DNA of 64,000 nt from Haliclona indistincta (GCA_964017065.1 OZ024786.1:4751781-4815780), one strand, 5' to 3'; shown: positions 1-11,989, counted from the first letter of the stretch. The notes: generated from the sequence alone by a model not told the origin. Made by a program: numbers and translations.

Positions 1-414
1 CACCCACGAAATTTAGCCTACGGTACAGGTATGGGCTTCAGATACTCATGTATAGCTGCAGCAATGCTGCTAGTAGTGATGTGTGATAATTATAAAGTCT
101 ATGGTGTCTTTTGGCAGAGCAATTGTTGTTGCATCTCGTCCCGGGAGGGCTATTGTAAAGAGGAGTCCTGCTGGATAGTGGATAGAGAGTCCTGCTGGAT
201 AGAGACATCACTCATTCTGCTAAATAGTATGTTTAATAAGATTCTCATAAACAGTGTGTGACTGGTGTTTCCCCCTCACAGATCTGTCGCCTGTTTGTAT
301 TGTCGTACTGTTTTAAACTGTTCAATCATACTTGACTATCACTGCATAGATAGAACAATACTAGCATGTATTCAAGTCTTTTCAAGAACAAAAGTTTAGA
401 GAGTTCAATCGTAG

Positions 415-744
415 TCGTCTCTGGATGCATTTCTTGAACTTAAAGCCTTGCCGAGAGAAAAAGGTAAAATCAGCATTGCTACTGGAAGATCAAGAGGTCA
501 TTTACTTTGCTACTTGTGTCCAGACAAGGGCTTGCACTTGGTTTGAGACTGTTGCGAGAAACAAAGAAAGAGAGGTGTGGTCAACAATGTATGCAGCCAG
601 CTATTGAGTCAGCAGCTTAGTGCTCTGTCTGAAGCACAAGCCAACACTATTCCTTTATACACACCAAGACTAGTAAACTTGCCCTTTATACAGTATGCTC
701 TCTGTAAGCTCCAATCGCTCGCAAAAGACGTGTCAATGCTATAG
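415..744 (+). pseudogene. terminal coding exon with in-frame TGA, unknown protein
   Basis: One frame stays coding-like from a splice-acceptor-like CAATCGTAG (ending at 414) to a TAG at 742-744, interrupted only by TGA at 544-546. The peptide before the stop (start SSLDAFLELKALPREKGK) and after it (through CSQLLSQQLSALSEAQ to the C-terminus) both look like real protein. No ATG opens the frame, so it would be an internal or last exon. The TGA could be a decayed CGA codon, since CGA to TGA is a CpG transition. Recoding is possible but I see no supporting structure. I do not recognise the family. Confidence 0.4.
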
Positions 745-751
745 CTATCAT

Positions 752-1006
752 TCAGGTAGCTGGTATAGCTTTGTAATGATGCCGTCTACATTGGTTCACA
801 GTCGGGCACAAGAAGACGTTGCTCTCCATCGCTCCAGTGTCCTGCTGAAATAGCACGATGTTGACAGAGACGCCAGCGGGACGATCTCGGTCGGCATGAG
901 GCGGCGACACTGATCGGCAAGCCCCGCGGTGACTTCTAGAATCCATCTCGTCGTCAACAAAGGGCTTATGAGCACCTAGAGAGACACCATAGACAGTGTT
1001 AGCCAT
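752..1006 (-). CDS. hypothetical 84-aa ORF
   Basis: An intact ATG-to-stop frame (starts MANTVYGVSLGAHKPFVDDE) that is richer in G and C than its surroundings. It has an Arg/His/Asp-rich middle and no signal peptide or membrane segment. No family is recognised, and no clear splice sites decide whether it is a whole gene or an exon. It lies tail-to-tail with the decayed exon at 415-744. It could be a chance frame in a GC-rich patch. Confidence 0.25.
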   Translation of the reverse strand: MANTVYGVSLGAHKPFVDDEMDSRSHRGACRSVSPPHADRDRPAGVSVNIVLFQQDTGAMESNVFLCPTVNQCRRHHYKAIPAT

Positions 1007-1693
1007 TGCGTAAATTTGAATTTGAACTTACAAAAGCAGCTGTTGATACTGTTTGTACAACGAGGAAGAACTTGAAAATCACCCAACTTTACCCCCAAAA
1101 GGGAACGTGTTCCCATGTCCCAGTATAAATTTCGACCATACCATTCGATACCTAAAAAGGCACTCTATCAAACCTGGGGCCGGCAAATAGAAAAAGTTTA
1201 AAGCTTTTCAAGCGACAGTCGTTCAAAATTTGAAAAAACCATGTTTTTAGACCTCGCCAATACAATTGCAATTGAGCGACGGTCGCGACTTTCAACCCCG
1301 TTTTGGAACGCTTTCTCGCTGCCTTTCTGCAACACTTTTTATACCAATCAGTAGCCAATGAGCTGAAGTTTGCTCTCTGGGGTAGGCAAATATAAATTTG
1401 TGTTCACGTCAGCCAGGATGACTGCTAGAAGTTCATCTCCCAATAGAACTAATACATTAACTAAGGGAAGTATACGGACACAAGTTAATTTAGTATACGG
1501 AAATTGTAACAGGATGTCGTTATTAGCTGGTAATGGACATCACTATTTTTTGTACAACATCCCGTTGCTGCTAAAGGTCTCTTTGGCATCAACAGTACAT
1601 AGTCCATCTCTTTGGCATGCAAAGTCCAAGTATGCATTTCTGAACATCCTGAAGCCCCAAAAATGCAAGTGTCAAGGGCATTCTCCCTTTGAA
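1007..1693. other. no gene seen
   Basis: Short frames exist on both strands but none shows a recognisable domain or convincing splice context. Nothing else is visible up to the MITE at 1694. Confidence 0.5.
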
Positions 1694-1949
1694 CAGGCCC
1701 GGCGCACCCAATAGGGCAGACCCGGCAGGTGCCGGACCAATAATTTTGGGCCACGATTATACAGAAGCGCTTTCCTTACGTTGCCACGAGCTAAACTGTG
1801 GCCATAGTCGCTCTACGAGTCAGTATAAACTCGTTTCGTAGACAGAGCTCTCGCCACCAAAACATTGAGCAAAGCGCAGGGGTCACACGCAATAAATATG
1901 AATATTAATGAGCTGCCGGTCCAATGAAAATTTGCTTCCGCCGGGCCTG
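1694..1949. mobile_element. MITE, CAGGSCCGGCGG family, copy 1
   Basis: The ends are inverted: left CAGGCCCGGCG, right CGCCGGGCCTG. The element is flanked by the direct repeat TTGAA (1689-1693 and 1950-1954). The reverse complement of its right end (CAGGCCCGGCGGAAGCAAA) matches the left end of the copy at 5827-6265, so both belong to one family. It has no ORF and is non-autonomous. CAGG...CCTG termini with a 5-bp duplication would suit a hAT-type element, but that assignment is inference. Confidence 0.65.
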
Positions 1950-2104
1950 TTGAACCCTGGTTGACAGGGCTTCACACCGCTGGCATCGAAGCCAGTTGAC
2001 CAAGTTTACAGCCACTCAGCTGGCCCACTTTAAAACTGTCAAAACTTTTTCAGGTAACACTGATGCTCCTGCTAACCAATCATGACACTATTATGATTGG
2101 TTAA

Positions 2105-2909
2105 CTCAGACACTAATACACTATTATGTTTTTAGTGGGAGGGCAAGGAATATTCGTATTCTGCAATTTGCTAAAGCCTAAATTTGACCATTCTAAGACA
2201 CTTTACACACTTTCAATGATTTCTAAAGTAGGTGTGACCAAGGGCGTATAGAGAAAGAAGGCATGCAATCGTCAATCACTCCCGTAGGATATCGAAATAC
2301 TTATTGTTACTAAAATTAGAAGTTACACCCAACAATTGCTGACGTAGAAAAAAGTAGGCGGTAACTAATGACGCTTGTTCAGATCAGTCAGCTCAGCTAG
2401 CTACAGCCTAGCCTACAGCCTGTCCCGGATCCCGCGATCCCAGGCACAGCTGTACCAATCCTACACCGGTGTTCTCCTACTACAGATACAACAATCCACT
2501 GCTGCTCTTGGCTTTCTTCCAAACGCAAGCTAGAGTTGCGGGCAGCGACTGTCTCACGAATTTCAGATTTCCAGCTCGCGACTAGTGTGCATACCCTCGC
2601 GCATTTAGCGACAAGCAATCGTCCAGCAGCAGACAAGGGCGAGCAGCTACTACTGTCACTATACGTCGCCGTTTAGATACAGGTGTACCTGCACTAGCTA
2701 GCCATTCTCTCTGCACTCTCCGCATACGTACTGACGTATGCACTGTATACTAAAGGTATACGGAGTTTAATTGATGTTTATTTTTAGTAACAATAAGTAT
2801 TTCGATATCCTACGGGAGTGATTGACAGTTGCATGCAATCTTTCTCTATACGCCCTTGGTGTGACCAATTATGACGCCTTTAGGCGACATTAGGGCCAGA
2901 GGGTTAATT
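2105..2909 (-). mobile_element. piggyBac-like MITE, interrupted by a MULE-like MITE
   Basis: Reading the minus strand from TTAA at 2910-2913, the sequence resembles the left end of the element at 39974-40572: TTAACCC, then GCGT/CCGTCATAATTG, ACCTACT, AGTGTG and GGTCAAAT in the same order. The similarity resumes beyond the nested element at 2240-2857. The other end is placed at TTAA 2101-2104 and is less sure. Removing the nested element leaves about 180 bp. TTAA target sites are typical of piggyBac. Confidence 0.45.
2240..2857. mobile_element. MULE-like MITE with long TIRs and 9-bp TSD
   Basis: Long terminal inverted repeats of roughly 90 bp: the left begins AAGGGCGTATAGAGAAAG and the right is its reverse complement, both continuing through AATCACTCCCGTAGGATATC and GTTACTAAAA. 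A perfect 9-bp direct repeat, GGTGTGACC, flanks it (2231-2239 and 2858-2866). Long TIRs with 9-bp duplications are the hallmark of Mutator-like elements. It encodes no transposase. A second copy in the opposite internal orientation lies at 3522-4047, and a MULE transposase remnant lies far away at 47214-47420. Confidence 0.8.
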
Positions 2910-2913
2910 AAAA

Positions 2914-3521
2914 TCTGACCCAAATGGAAAATCAAATGGAATGATCCATTCAAAAATAGCCTAGCAATAACCCTTAGCATTATATACTAACTCTCTTCTC
3001 TGTATGCCCTTGGCACATACAGGTATGTAACAACTCAAAATACCTTGAGTGACAGGAGAGGATGGCAAACCACAGCCTAAGTGTATCGCGTCATCGTTAG
3101 CTAAGTAGAAAATTAAGCCGGGATCCTCATCCTCTACATATGCTAAAAAGGAAGGAAGGGAGGTTTATAAACATTCTGAATTTGAACCAATTAGCAATTA
3201 AATTGTCTGGAAGGAAGCGCGCAAGCTTGGATAGTATTGTTTACTGTGATGTCGTTGTCATGTAAAATAACCAATTGTAATGGCAAAAAATAAGCCACTA
3301 AAGTTTACCTCGCCTTTTTTTTCTGGAGGGGGCGAGCTCGACATTTTTACCTACAAGAAAAGAGTTCGTAAAGCATGATAATGACCATACTGTTCACGAC
3401 AGATTCCTATCACAACTACACAGTGAGCAAGATATACAAGACTTTTAGACAAGGCATAAAATGGTTGTATGTAAAATGTTCCATGTATGTTGCCAATGTT
3501 GGAATGTAATACAGTAATAAC
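2914..3521. other. no gene seen; possible solo TIR remnant
   Basis: No coding signal. Around 2990-3016 the string CTCTGTATGCCCTTGG resembles the outer end of the MULE-like TIR next door and may be a decayed remnant. Confidence 0.35.
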
Positions 3522-4047
3522 AAGGGCGTATAGAGAAAGAGGGGATACAACTGTCAATCACTCCCGTAGGATATCGAAATATTTATTGTTACTAAAAATA
3601 AACATCAATTAAACTCTGTATACCTTTAGTATACAGTGCATACGTCATTACGTATGCGGAGAGTGTAGCTAGTACAGGTACACCTGTGTGTAAACCTCGG
3701 TCTAAACGGTTACAGTAGTAGCTGCTCGCCCTTGTCTGTAGCCGCTAGACAATTGCTTATCGCTAAATGCGCGAGGGGAGGCACACTACTTGCGAGCTGG
3801 AAATCTGAAATTCGTGAGACTGTCGCTGCCAGCTACTTACTCTAGCTTGCGTTTGGAAGAAAGCCAAGAGCAGCAGTGGATTGTTGTATCTGTAGTAGGA
3901 GAACACCGGCGTAGGACTGGTATGCGCCGCTGTGCCTGGGTTCGCTGGACAGGCTTTGTGCGAACTGTATAAACGTCATACGTTACCGCCTACTTTTTTC
4001 TACGTCAGCAATTGATGGGCGTAACTTCTAATTTTAGTAACAATAAA
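3522..4047. mobile_element. MULE-like MITE, second copy, right end missing
   Basis: It begins with the same TIR as the element at 2240-2857 (AAGGGCGTATAGAGAAAGA) and its interior matches that element read in reverse complement (AGCAGCAGTGGATTGTTGTA, CTACGTCAGCAATTG). Similarity stops inside the second TIR after TTTAGTAACAATAA, where the dispersed cassette repeat begins at about 4050. The right end is therefore truncated or overwritten. No target duplication can be shown. Confidence 0.7.
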
Positions 4048-4371
4048 CATTTGTGTCTATTATAAGGACCACCAGCTTACAGAAGATTCAAGTCAATAAT
4101 GGGTCAGTCAGTATACAAGCTGTTTAAACTAATCAAACCAATTCACAGTACATCAAAACCAATTTGGGGAACCAACTACTGTTGCAGTAAAATTGACCAA
4201 ATTGACCCGTTTCAGATAAGAGATACAAAAGCAAAAGTCATGTGATAAACAGATTTTACGAGTCATCGAGAACTAGGCACATGTACATGCAGCAAGTCTG
4301 ACGACGGTAATACATAGACGACAGCAAGTGACATCTAAATGCTGTGCTATTATGTACATGGTGCTACTCAC

Positions 4372-4411
4372 CTGGGTGAAGGCAGCAAGGGCCGAGGGCA
4401 GCAAGGGCCGA
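4372..4411 (-). other. microexon-like segment, imperfect (40 nt)
   Basis: On the minus strand a 40-nt segment lies between an acceptor-like ATTCTCATAG and a donor-like GTGAGTAGC. It sits where the other cassettes carry their microexon-like segment, but 40 nt is not a multiple of three. Confidence 0.25.
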
Positions 4412-5323
4412 CTATGAGAATTAGGAAGCCTGTAATGACAAAGAGAATTGGAGGTAAATATAAGCTAGAAGATAGATTTACCAAAGAATACAGGTATTTT
4501 GTACAATTTACAGACAACCACAACATTCCATATGCACAACCCCTTCCCCTGACCCTATATGTAGGGGGCATGGACCTGTTTGACCAATAAACACACAAAA
4601 TCTTGGATATTTCCAAATAGCCTACTATTCACGAATAATGTGCTCAACCCTACGTACCACTATAATACTCACGAAGGTCTCCCACAAAGGAGGTAAGGCA
4701 TACCTAGTCTATGAACAGGCTAACTACCAGACACATGCTACTGTAAGTGTGAACAGGTTGTCGTATATAAGGACCACCAGCTTACAGAAGATTCAAGTCA
4801 ATAATGGGTCAGTCAGTATACAAGCTGTTTAAACTAATCAAACCAATTCACAGTACATCAAAACCAATTTGGGGAACCAACTCAATGACACTAATAAAGC
4901 TAGCTATATCATGTAGCAGTGAATTTGACCAATTTTGGATAGATACAAAAGCAAAGTCATGTGATACATGGATTAAGAGTCACCGAGAACTAGCATGTAC
5001 ATGCAGTGACAATACATAGACGACAGCAAGTCATGTAAACAGTACCTTTTCACATACAGACAGATTCTAGCTAACAGAGACATTGCAGTACGAGCTCTTT
5101 GTTAGTTAACCATAATAATGTATATCAATTTGGGGAACCAACTCATTGACACTACTAAAGCTAGATATATTCTGTTGCAGTCAAATTGACCCATTTTGGA
5201 TAAGAGATACAAAACAAAAGTCACGTGATACACGGATTTTACAAGTCACCGAGAACTAGGCACATGTATATGCAGTGGCAATAATTATAACGTCAGCATT
5301 CATTTGTGCATAGCAGCACTCAC

Positions 5324-5379
5324 GAGTGTGATGAAGGCAGGAGCCAGATGAGGGCAGGAGCCAGGAGAGCCTGAGCCAA
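5324..5379 (-). other. microexon-like segment, expanded (56 nt)
   Basis: On the minus strand it is preceded by CTTTCTACAG and followed by GTGAGTGCT. It contains an internal repeat of GGCTCCTGCC and shares TTGGCTC at its start and CCCTCATC in its body with the 42-nt copies. Its length of 56 breaks the triplet rule. Confidence 0.3.
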
Positions 5380-5826
5380 CTGTAGAAAGAGAAAAATAGA
5401 AAACAAAAGTATGTTTGGTCATTAAAACCAAAGAAAAAGTAGTAGTAAGCCAACAAGCAGAGACGTTAAACTGTAGTTAGGAGAGGCAGACTAACTTGCA
5501 CTCTATATTCGCATCACACTGCCCACTGGGAAATACACGAGCTTGGTGCACAATCATACTATTAGTCTACACAATCATAGTCATAACCTCAGTGAAAAAA
5601 TATACAACACACGGTGAACAGGTCACTGCATATTATTTGGACAATTCAAGATTGCTGATGTAGTATGCTAACTATTTGCATCAAACCACCCAGAGAAAAC
5701 AGTTAGTAGATGCAAGCACTGGGAAGTACATGATTGATTAAAATACTAGTCAGTGGACAGTTTAGACGAATGAACAATGAATCACAATTAAATTATCCAT
5801 TATAATTAAGAATATCAGCACATTAG

Positions 5827-6265
5827 CCAGGGCCGGCGGAAGCAAAATTCAGTTGGGAGGCATCTAATTTATTCACAGAACATACCCATTGGGGAAGGAA
5901 ATATCATTCATTAAAGAATGCACAATAGAATACAATTTATTGCGAATATATTACTTAAGAAAGACTAAACAAAGATATAAGCCCAGGACACAAGGTGACC
6001 AGTAGCATTGGGACTTGGCAAAGAACAAAAAATAAATATTTATTACTAACAATTGACCACGCCCATTATGTTTACACCAAATTCGCGCTGCTACGTACAA
6101 TTTTTGTCGCTGTGGTGGGCTCGTCTAGGCGCTGTAGGTTCATTGTACTACAGAGGTAGCTTTTCAGTCGCCTTAAGGTAGAAATAGACTGCTAGATGAG
6201 ATGAATATAATTAGCTACGCAGAAATGTTGGTAGGGCAGTTGCCTACCCTGCCCGCCGGCCCTGA
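5827..6265. mobile_element. MITE, CAGGSCCGGCGG family, copy 2, with known empty site
   Basis: Inverted ends CAGGGCCGGCGG and CCGCCGGCCCTG flank an AT-rich interior without an ORF. ATTAG is repeated on both sides (5822-5826 and 6266-6270). A related sequence at about 8112-8140 (AATATCAGCACATTAGGGAA) lacks the insert and contains the site once, so it represents the unoccupied target. This gives direct support for the element boundaries to within a base or two. Confidence 0.75.
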
Positions 6266-6289
6266 ATTAGGAAACCTCCAACACGACAA

Positions 6290-9200
6290 TAAGTAACACA
6301 ATCAACGTACAGTTAAAGCTACACATTCGCATCACAAAGTGGGAAATACACGAGCTTGGTGCACAGCAACTAAGCTAACCAAGTCGCTATCTACATGCCA
6401 ACCAAGTGTGTTAGTCAACATACTTACGGTGTGCCCTATCTAAAACACAAGAATCAGGCAACAGTCCACAGCTGCTAGGCATGTGGCTATGACGCAATAT
6501 GTGCGAACAGGTCAGGTTATCAACTACAATGTACACAAGCTTACAGAAGATTCAAGTCAACAATGGTCAGTCAGTTGGGACCAGTTCCTTTCAGTATACA
6601 AGCTGTTCAAACTAATCAAACTAATAATTCACAATAATAATTATATCAACACCGAATCAACTCATTTTACACACTAAAGCTAGTTGCAGTCAAATTGACA
6701 AACAACCACAGATTCCAAACAAGAGATACAAAATCAACAGTAATGCGTGTGATACACGGATCTTACGAGTCACCGAGAACATGTACATGCAGTGGCAATA
6801 CATAGACGACAGCAAGTCTGACATCTCAAACAACACGAGGGACAACTATTAAGCCGTAAGTAATAAAGAGAATCCATGGACAAGTTCCAGTGCTGTATGC
6901 TAGTGCCATTGAGCCATGGCTTACGATGGAACGCATTGGGAAGTCATGTGCACATAATAACCTAAAAACATAACAATACACCCACGAAGGAGGTGGGGAA
7001 ATAGGTTTGGTCAGCAAAACCCAGAAGCAATCGAGCAAGACATGAAACAACACACGATGAACATAGACCGCTGTGTACATGGACAATTCAACAGATGCTA
7101 AACAGCTAATGGAGAGGCGCACTGTCAGTTTTGTTGGACTGACACAAGACACGAATCAAACTGATACAATAACTGAGCGAACAACACAACAATTAAGAGA
7201 ACTAGACTAAGCACATGGTACAAAACCTTGAATACCTTGACAGAAAGAATGAGTGGAATGAACATTCTAAACCTTCGGTTACATTAACCAATGTTAAAGT
7301 AACAACTTTAATTCACATCACACCACCCACATTTACACACTAACAAAGTCGCTGCTGCCTGTAGGCATGATGTGTGAACAGGTTATTAACTACAATGCAT
7401 ACAATGACCATCAGCTAACAGAGAATAATGCACATTAATTTTAAGTCAAGGCCAGTGCAAAATAGTAGGTACACACACACTGTAAACATCATTAAGTCTC
7501 TACCTAGCAATTGCTTATGCTAGTAATGGACAAACAAATTGTAAAATGAATCTTGGGTGGTAGTAAGTTAGTAACAATATACGTTTTATTTTGTACATGG
7601 TAGCACTCACAATAAGGTGAGGAGCAGCAGTGAGGTGAGGAGCGATTCAAGTCAACAATGGTCAGTCAGTTGGGACCATTGTTCAAACTAATATTAGCTG
7701 TTCAAACTAATATTATTCATAAAACATCAAAAACAATTTCATTGTCACTACTAAAGCTAGCTATATCCTGTTGCAGTTCCTATGTTGATCCCGGTATGTC
7801 ACAATGTTAGCTTCATGCATAACCATTGGCTGTAATATACAGCTAGACAGGTAAGTTACACACAAGGCGTCAATAGTAGCAATTTTGTAGGTGAAGGTCA
7901 ACTAAGAGACAATGCATCAGGTGAAGGTGGGAGCGTCTAAAGTGGAAGGCACTCTCAATGTCTATCACATACACATGCACTGGCAAGTCATACAAAAATA
8001 ACACTGGGAAGTACACACTAGCTAGTAGGGTGGACAGGCTGCTAACCAACAGTGAAATAAGTCGAATTATGAATGAACACTACCACAATCGGTATAATCA
8101 CTCAAAATCAGAATATCAGCACATTAGGGAATCTCCAACACACTCACTATAGGGATCAGCCTACATGATACCTACAAGCTACACACACGGCACGAGCAGG
8201 GTACAGTATGTACCAACACACTAACATGAGCATTATAAGATACATTACAGGATTCTATTACTGACACAAACAGAATCAGACTCAGTGTACAAATACAATG
8301 AGTGTATACTGGGTTTATCAAACAAGAAGTAGCAGCAAGCAAACATGGGACGAGACAGCTGCTAAACACAATACATGATTGACAGTCATACATGTACAAT
8401 GTACTAGTCAGTGAACAGCTACTATACTGATGATTGAAGACAGATCATACCACTGATCAGCACTGTTTGGTTTCCAGCTGCTGCCATAACTAATTAAAAT
8501 TCAGTAAATGGGCAGTACAAAAGCTTACAAGATACAGCGTACATGGTCATAGGTGTCACTAGTAACAATTTTGCTAGCTTGGGTGGCAGAAGAGAGGGGT
8601 GCCGAGTCAAGCAAAATGTCCGCAAACTACCTCTACTATTTTATTACAATTTACATAGATATTCAAGGAAGAGTAGCAGAGACAAGTTTTACACTGTACG
8701 AGTACAACGAGTCATAGGTATTGGACAATTGACTCCAAGTAGACAACCCCAGTGCACAAATATGGGACGAGCAAATGTGAAACAAGTCATCGTGTAGTGT
8801 CATAACCTCAGTGAAAAACTATACAACACACGGTGAAAAGGTCACGTACTGCATACTATTTGGACAGTTCAAGAATGCTGATGCAGTATGCTAACTATTT
8901 GCATACTGCAAATAGTTAGTCTCCGGTAGTCTAGTCTCAAATAGTCAAATAGTCTAGTCTCCGGTATAGCAAATGGGAGCATCGAAAAATTGGGAGACAC
9001 CCTCAATCTTTAACATACACAACAATATAATTACCACCTAGGGATAGACAGCAAGGTTAACTCTTTCATAGGTTCACACGACAAACACATACACTACTAA
9101 CACACACAGTTGTCAAACATTTTTCCCAAGTTTTTGTCACTATAATATTATTATAGTAATAGCGAGGTATTTCAGCATTAATAAACCGTTATAATTTTTT

Positions 9201-9560
9201 TGGTTGATACTGCAAAACCGTACTAACAGTAAGGATACACATTAACTATAGTGTATACGAAGCTGACAGCACAGCAGCGCTCTTAACTGGAATATAGATG
9301 AAAGGGGAAACAGCTCTACTATGCACAGTAAATGGGCAGTACATGGTACGCAACTTGCTACAGTGCTTCTGGTACTAGTGTCTACTACAGTGACGCTGGT
9401 AATAGCATGATGGCTGGTAGTGTCTCTACTACAGTACCGCTGGTACTAGTGTCCCTACTACAGTGTACTAGTACAACCTAGGAACAACACCTTACAGAAG
9501 ATTCAAGTCAATAAGTAAGTTGGGACCAGTTCCTTTCAATATACAAGCTGTTCGAACTAA
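6290..9560. repeat. dispersed cassette repeats, mixed copies
   Basis: Further copies of the cassette (for example 6350-6850, and 7640-7770 degenerate). About 6815-6950 recurs at about 27459-27590 (CAACACGAGGGACAACTATT, GCTTACGATGGAACGCATTG). From 7722 to about 8970 the sequence is a near copy of 13246-14510. At 9370-9475 a few units of the 29-bp minisatellite seen at 21.8-22.6 kb occur. No supported gene. Confidence 0.7.
7722..8970 (+). repeat. 1.25-kb duplicated block, copy A
   Basis: Near-identical to 13246-14510 at an initial offset of 5524, including a 64-aa frame starting MSITYTCTGKSYKNNTGKYT that is intact in both copies (7958-8152 and 13482-13676). Such conservation is expected from a recent duplication and is not proof of coding. 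A GTAGCAGCAAGCAAACA-type unit is single here and expanded in copy B. Confidence 0.75.
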
Positions 9561-10540
9561 TTGTTCACAGTATATTCATTGACACTAGCTATATCCTGTT
9601 TCAGTAACGAGATACAAAAGTAAAAGTCATGTGATACACGGATAACACAGGGACGTGAACGTGAAGCACCCATGCATTTGTAAATTACAATAAGAAAAGT
9701 AGTGTGGGGATGATGCTTGCAAAAGTAAAGGAACAAGGCTTGAAAAGGAAAGGAACAAGATGGAATAATGCTAGCAAGGCAAGGTGTGTGAAATGTACAA
9801 CACACAACAAACATGTCGCTGCATACACGGACAATACAAGAAGACGTTAAACGTAGTTAGGAGAGGCAGACTAACTTGCACTCTATATTCGCATCACACT
9901 GCCCAGTGGGAAATACACGAGCTTGGTGCACAATATACTAATAGTCTACACAATCATAGTCATAACCTCAGTGAAAAAATACACAACACACGGTGAACAG
10001 GTCACTACATATTATTTGGACAATTCAAGAATGCTGACGCAGTATGCTAACTATTTGCATCAAGCCAGTCAGAACCAGTGTACAAGCTCTTTGTTAGTTA
10101 TAATCAATTTGGGGAACCAACTCATTGACACTACTAATATCCTGTTGCAGTCAAATTGACACACGACATATTCGCATCTCAAAGTGGGAAATACACTAGC
10201 TTGGTGCACAGCAACTAAGCTAACCAAGTCGCTATCAGGCAACAGTCCACAGCTACTAGACATATGGCTACGACACAATATGTGCGAACAGGTCAGGTTA
10301 TCAACTACGATGTACATAAGCTTACAGAAGATTCAAGTCAACAATGGTCAGTCAGTTGGGACCAGTTCATTTCAGTATACAAGCTGTTCAAACTAATTCA
10401 CAGTATATCAACACCAATTTGAGGAATTTTTCACTACTATAAAGCTAGTTGCAGTCAAATTGACCAACAACTACAGATTCCCGGATTTTACGAGTCATCG
10501 AGAGCTAGGCACATGTAAATGCAATGGCAATACATAAAGT
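9561..10540. repeat. dispersed cassette repeats
   Basis: Partial cassettes. The block around 9840-10060 closely matches 5470-5660 (GGAGAGGCAGACTAACTTGC, then TCATAACCTCAGTGAAAAAA). A fresh cassette begins at about 10170. No supported gene. Confidence 0.65.
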
Positions 10541-10570
10541 CAACATTCATTTGTGAGTAGCAGCACTCAC

Positions 10571-10604
10571 CAGTAAGATGAGGGACAGCACTGGAGTCGA
10601 ATAA
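10571..10604 (-). other. microexon-like segment type A, 8-nt deletion (34 nt)
   Basis: Same flanks as the 42-nt copy at 11990-12031 (acceptor-like TTTCTATAG, donor-like GTGAGTG), but it lacks 8 nt in the middle, giving 34 nt and a frameshift. It is a broken copy. Confidence 0.4.
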
Positions 10605-11292
10605 CTATAGAAAGACAAAAATATTAAGTATAAAACAAAAAGTAGGTTTGGTCAAAAACAAAAGCAGCAGTGAGCTAGCAAGGCATGATACGTACAACAA
10701 CACGGTGAACTGGTCGCCGTATACATGGACAATTCAAAGAGACTTTAAAGCATCGTTACAGCTGTCAGCAGCAACAGTCATGCAGTGTTGTAGAAATGTG
10801 TACGCTTGCTTTACATGTTGATAAAATTTCGATGTTAAAATATTTTCGTGGGGCAGGTCGACCCACTAAAATATTTTAACACGAAAATTTAACAGACGAA
10901 AATTCTGTTACACGAAAATTTCTCGATTTACGGTACTTACTAACCAAGTCGGTGTCCCCATCTAAAACACCGCAACAGTCCACAGCTGCTAGGCATATGG
11001 CTACGACACAATATGTGCGAACAGGTCAGGTTATCAACTACGATGTACATAAGCTTACAGAAGATTCAAGTCAACAATGGTCAGTCAGTTGGGCCTTTCA
11101 CTATACAAGCTGTTCAAACTATATCAACACCAATTTGGGGAATCAACTCATTTTTCACTACTAAAGCTAGTTGCAGTCAAATTGACCAACAACAAGAGAT
11201 TCCCAGATTTTACGAGTCATCGAGAGCTAGGCACATGTAAATGCAATGGCAATACATAAAGTCAACATTCATTTGTGTGTAGCAGCACTCAC

Positions 11293-11334
11293 GAATGGGA
11301 CGAGGGCCGGCAGAGTACAGAGGCCGGGCAGGAG
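11293..11334 (-). other. microexon-like segment type B (42 nt)
   Basis: On the minus strand exactly 42 nt between TTATTCTACAG and GTGAGTGC. Frame 0 reads LLPGLCTLPALVPF (hydrophobic, 14 codons), and no frame contains a stop. The copy at 12723-12764 is identical. Splicing is inferred from sequence signals only. Confidence 0.4.
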
Positions 11335-11989
11335 CTGTAGAATAACAAAAACATTAAGTAAAGAACAAAAGTAGGTTTGGTCAACAAAACCCAGGCAAAA
11401 GCAGCAGTAATCTAGCAAGGCATGAAATGTACAACCATACGGTGAACAGGTCAAACAATTCAAGGGGACATTAAACTGTGAGGCAGTAATGGGTAGACAA
11501 ACTTGCACGACATATTCGCATCACAAAGTGGGAAATACACTAGCTTGGTGCACAGCAACTAAGCTAACCAAGTCGCTATCTACAAGCCAACCAAGTGTTT
11601 TATTCTACATACAGACTAACCAAGTTTGTGTCCCCTATCTAAAACACCAAGAATCAGGCAACAGTCCACAGCTACTAGACATATGGCTACGACACAATAT
11701 GTGCGAACAGGTCAGGTTATCAACTACGATGTACATAAGCTTACAGAAGATTCAAGTCAACAATGGTCAGTCAGTTGGGACCAGTTCCTTTCAGTATACA
11801 AGCTGTTCAAACTAATTCACAGTATATCAACACCAATTTGAGGAATTTTTCACTACTATAAAGCTAGTTGCAGTCAAATTTACCAACAACTACAGATTCC
11901 CGGATTTTACGAGTCATCGAGAACTAGGCACATGTAAATGCAGTGGTAATACATAAAGTCAACATTCATTTGTGTGTAGCAGCACTCAC

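Larger units (their letters stand above)
4050..5826. repeat. dispersed cassette repeat, first cluster
   Basis: At least three partial copies of a unit whose recurring blocks are AGCTTACAGAAGATTCAAGT, GTATACAAGCTGTTTAAACT, CCAATTTGGGGAACCAACTC, GAGATACAAAAG, GTCACCGAGAACTAG and GCAGTGGCAATACATAGACG, followed on the plus strand by a CACTCAC motif. Blocks at about 4078-4140 and 4768-4880 are nearly identical. No ORF is shared among copies in a way that suggests protein selection. Confidence 0.8.

Noticed and set aside
4339..4590. 83-aa frame ending YVGGMDLFDQ, reminiscent of a piggyBac transposase motif
   Set aside because: Only about eight residues match, the rest is repeat-derived (GEGSKGRGQQG), and it lies inside a cassette repeat. 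Too weak to call.
6826..7152. 108-aa minus-strand ORF
   Set aside because: It lies in a cassette. The homologous block at 27459-27610 does not keep the frame, so the length is chance.
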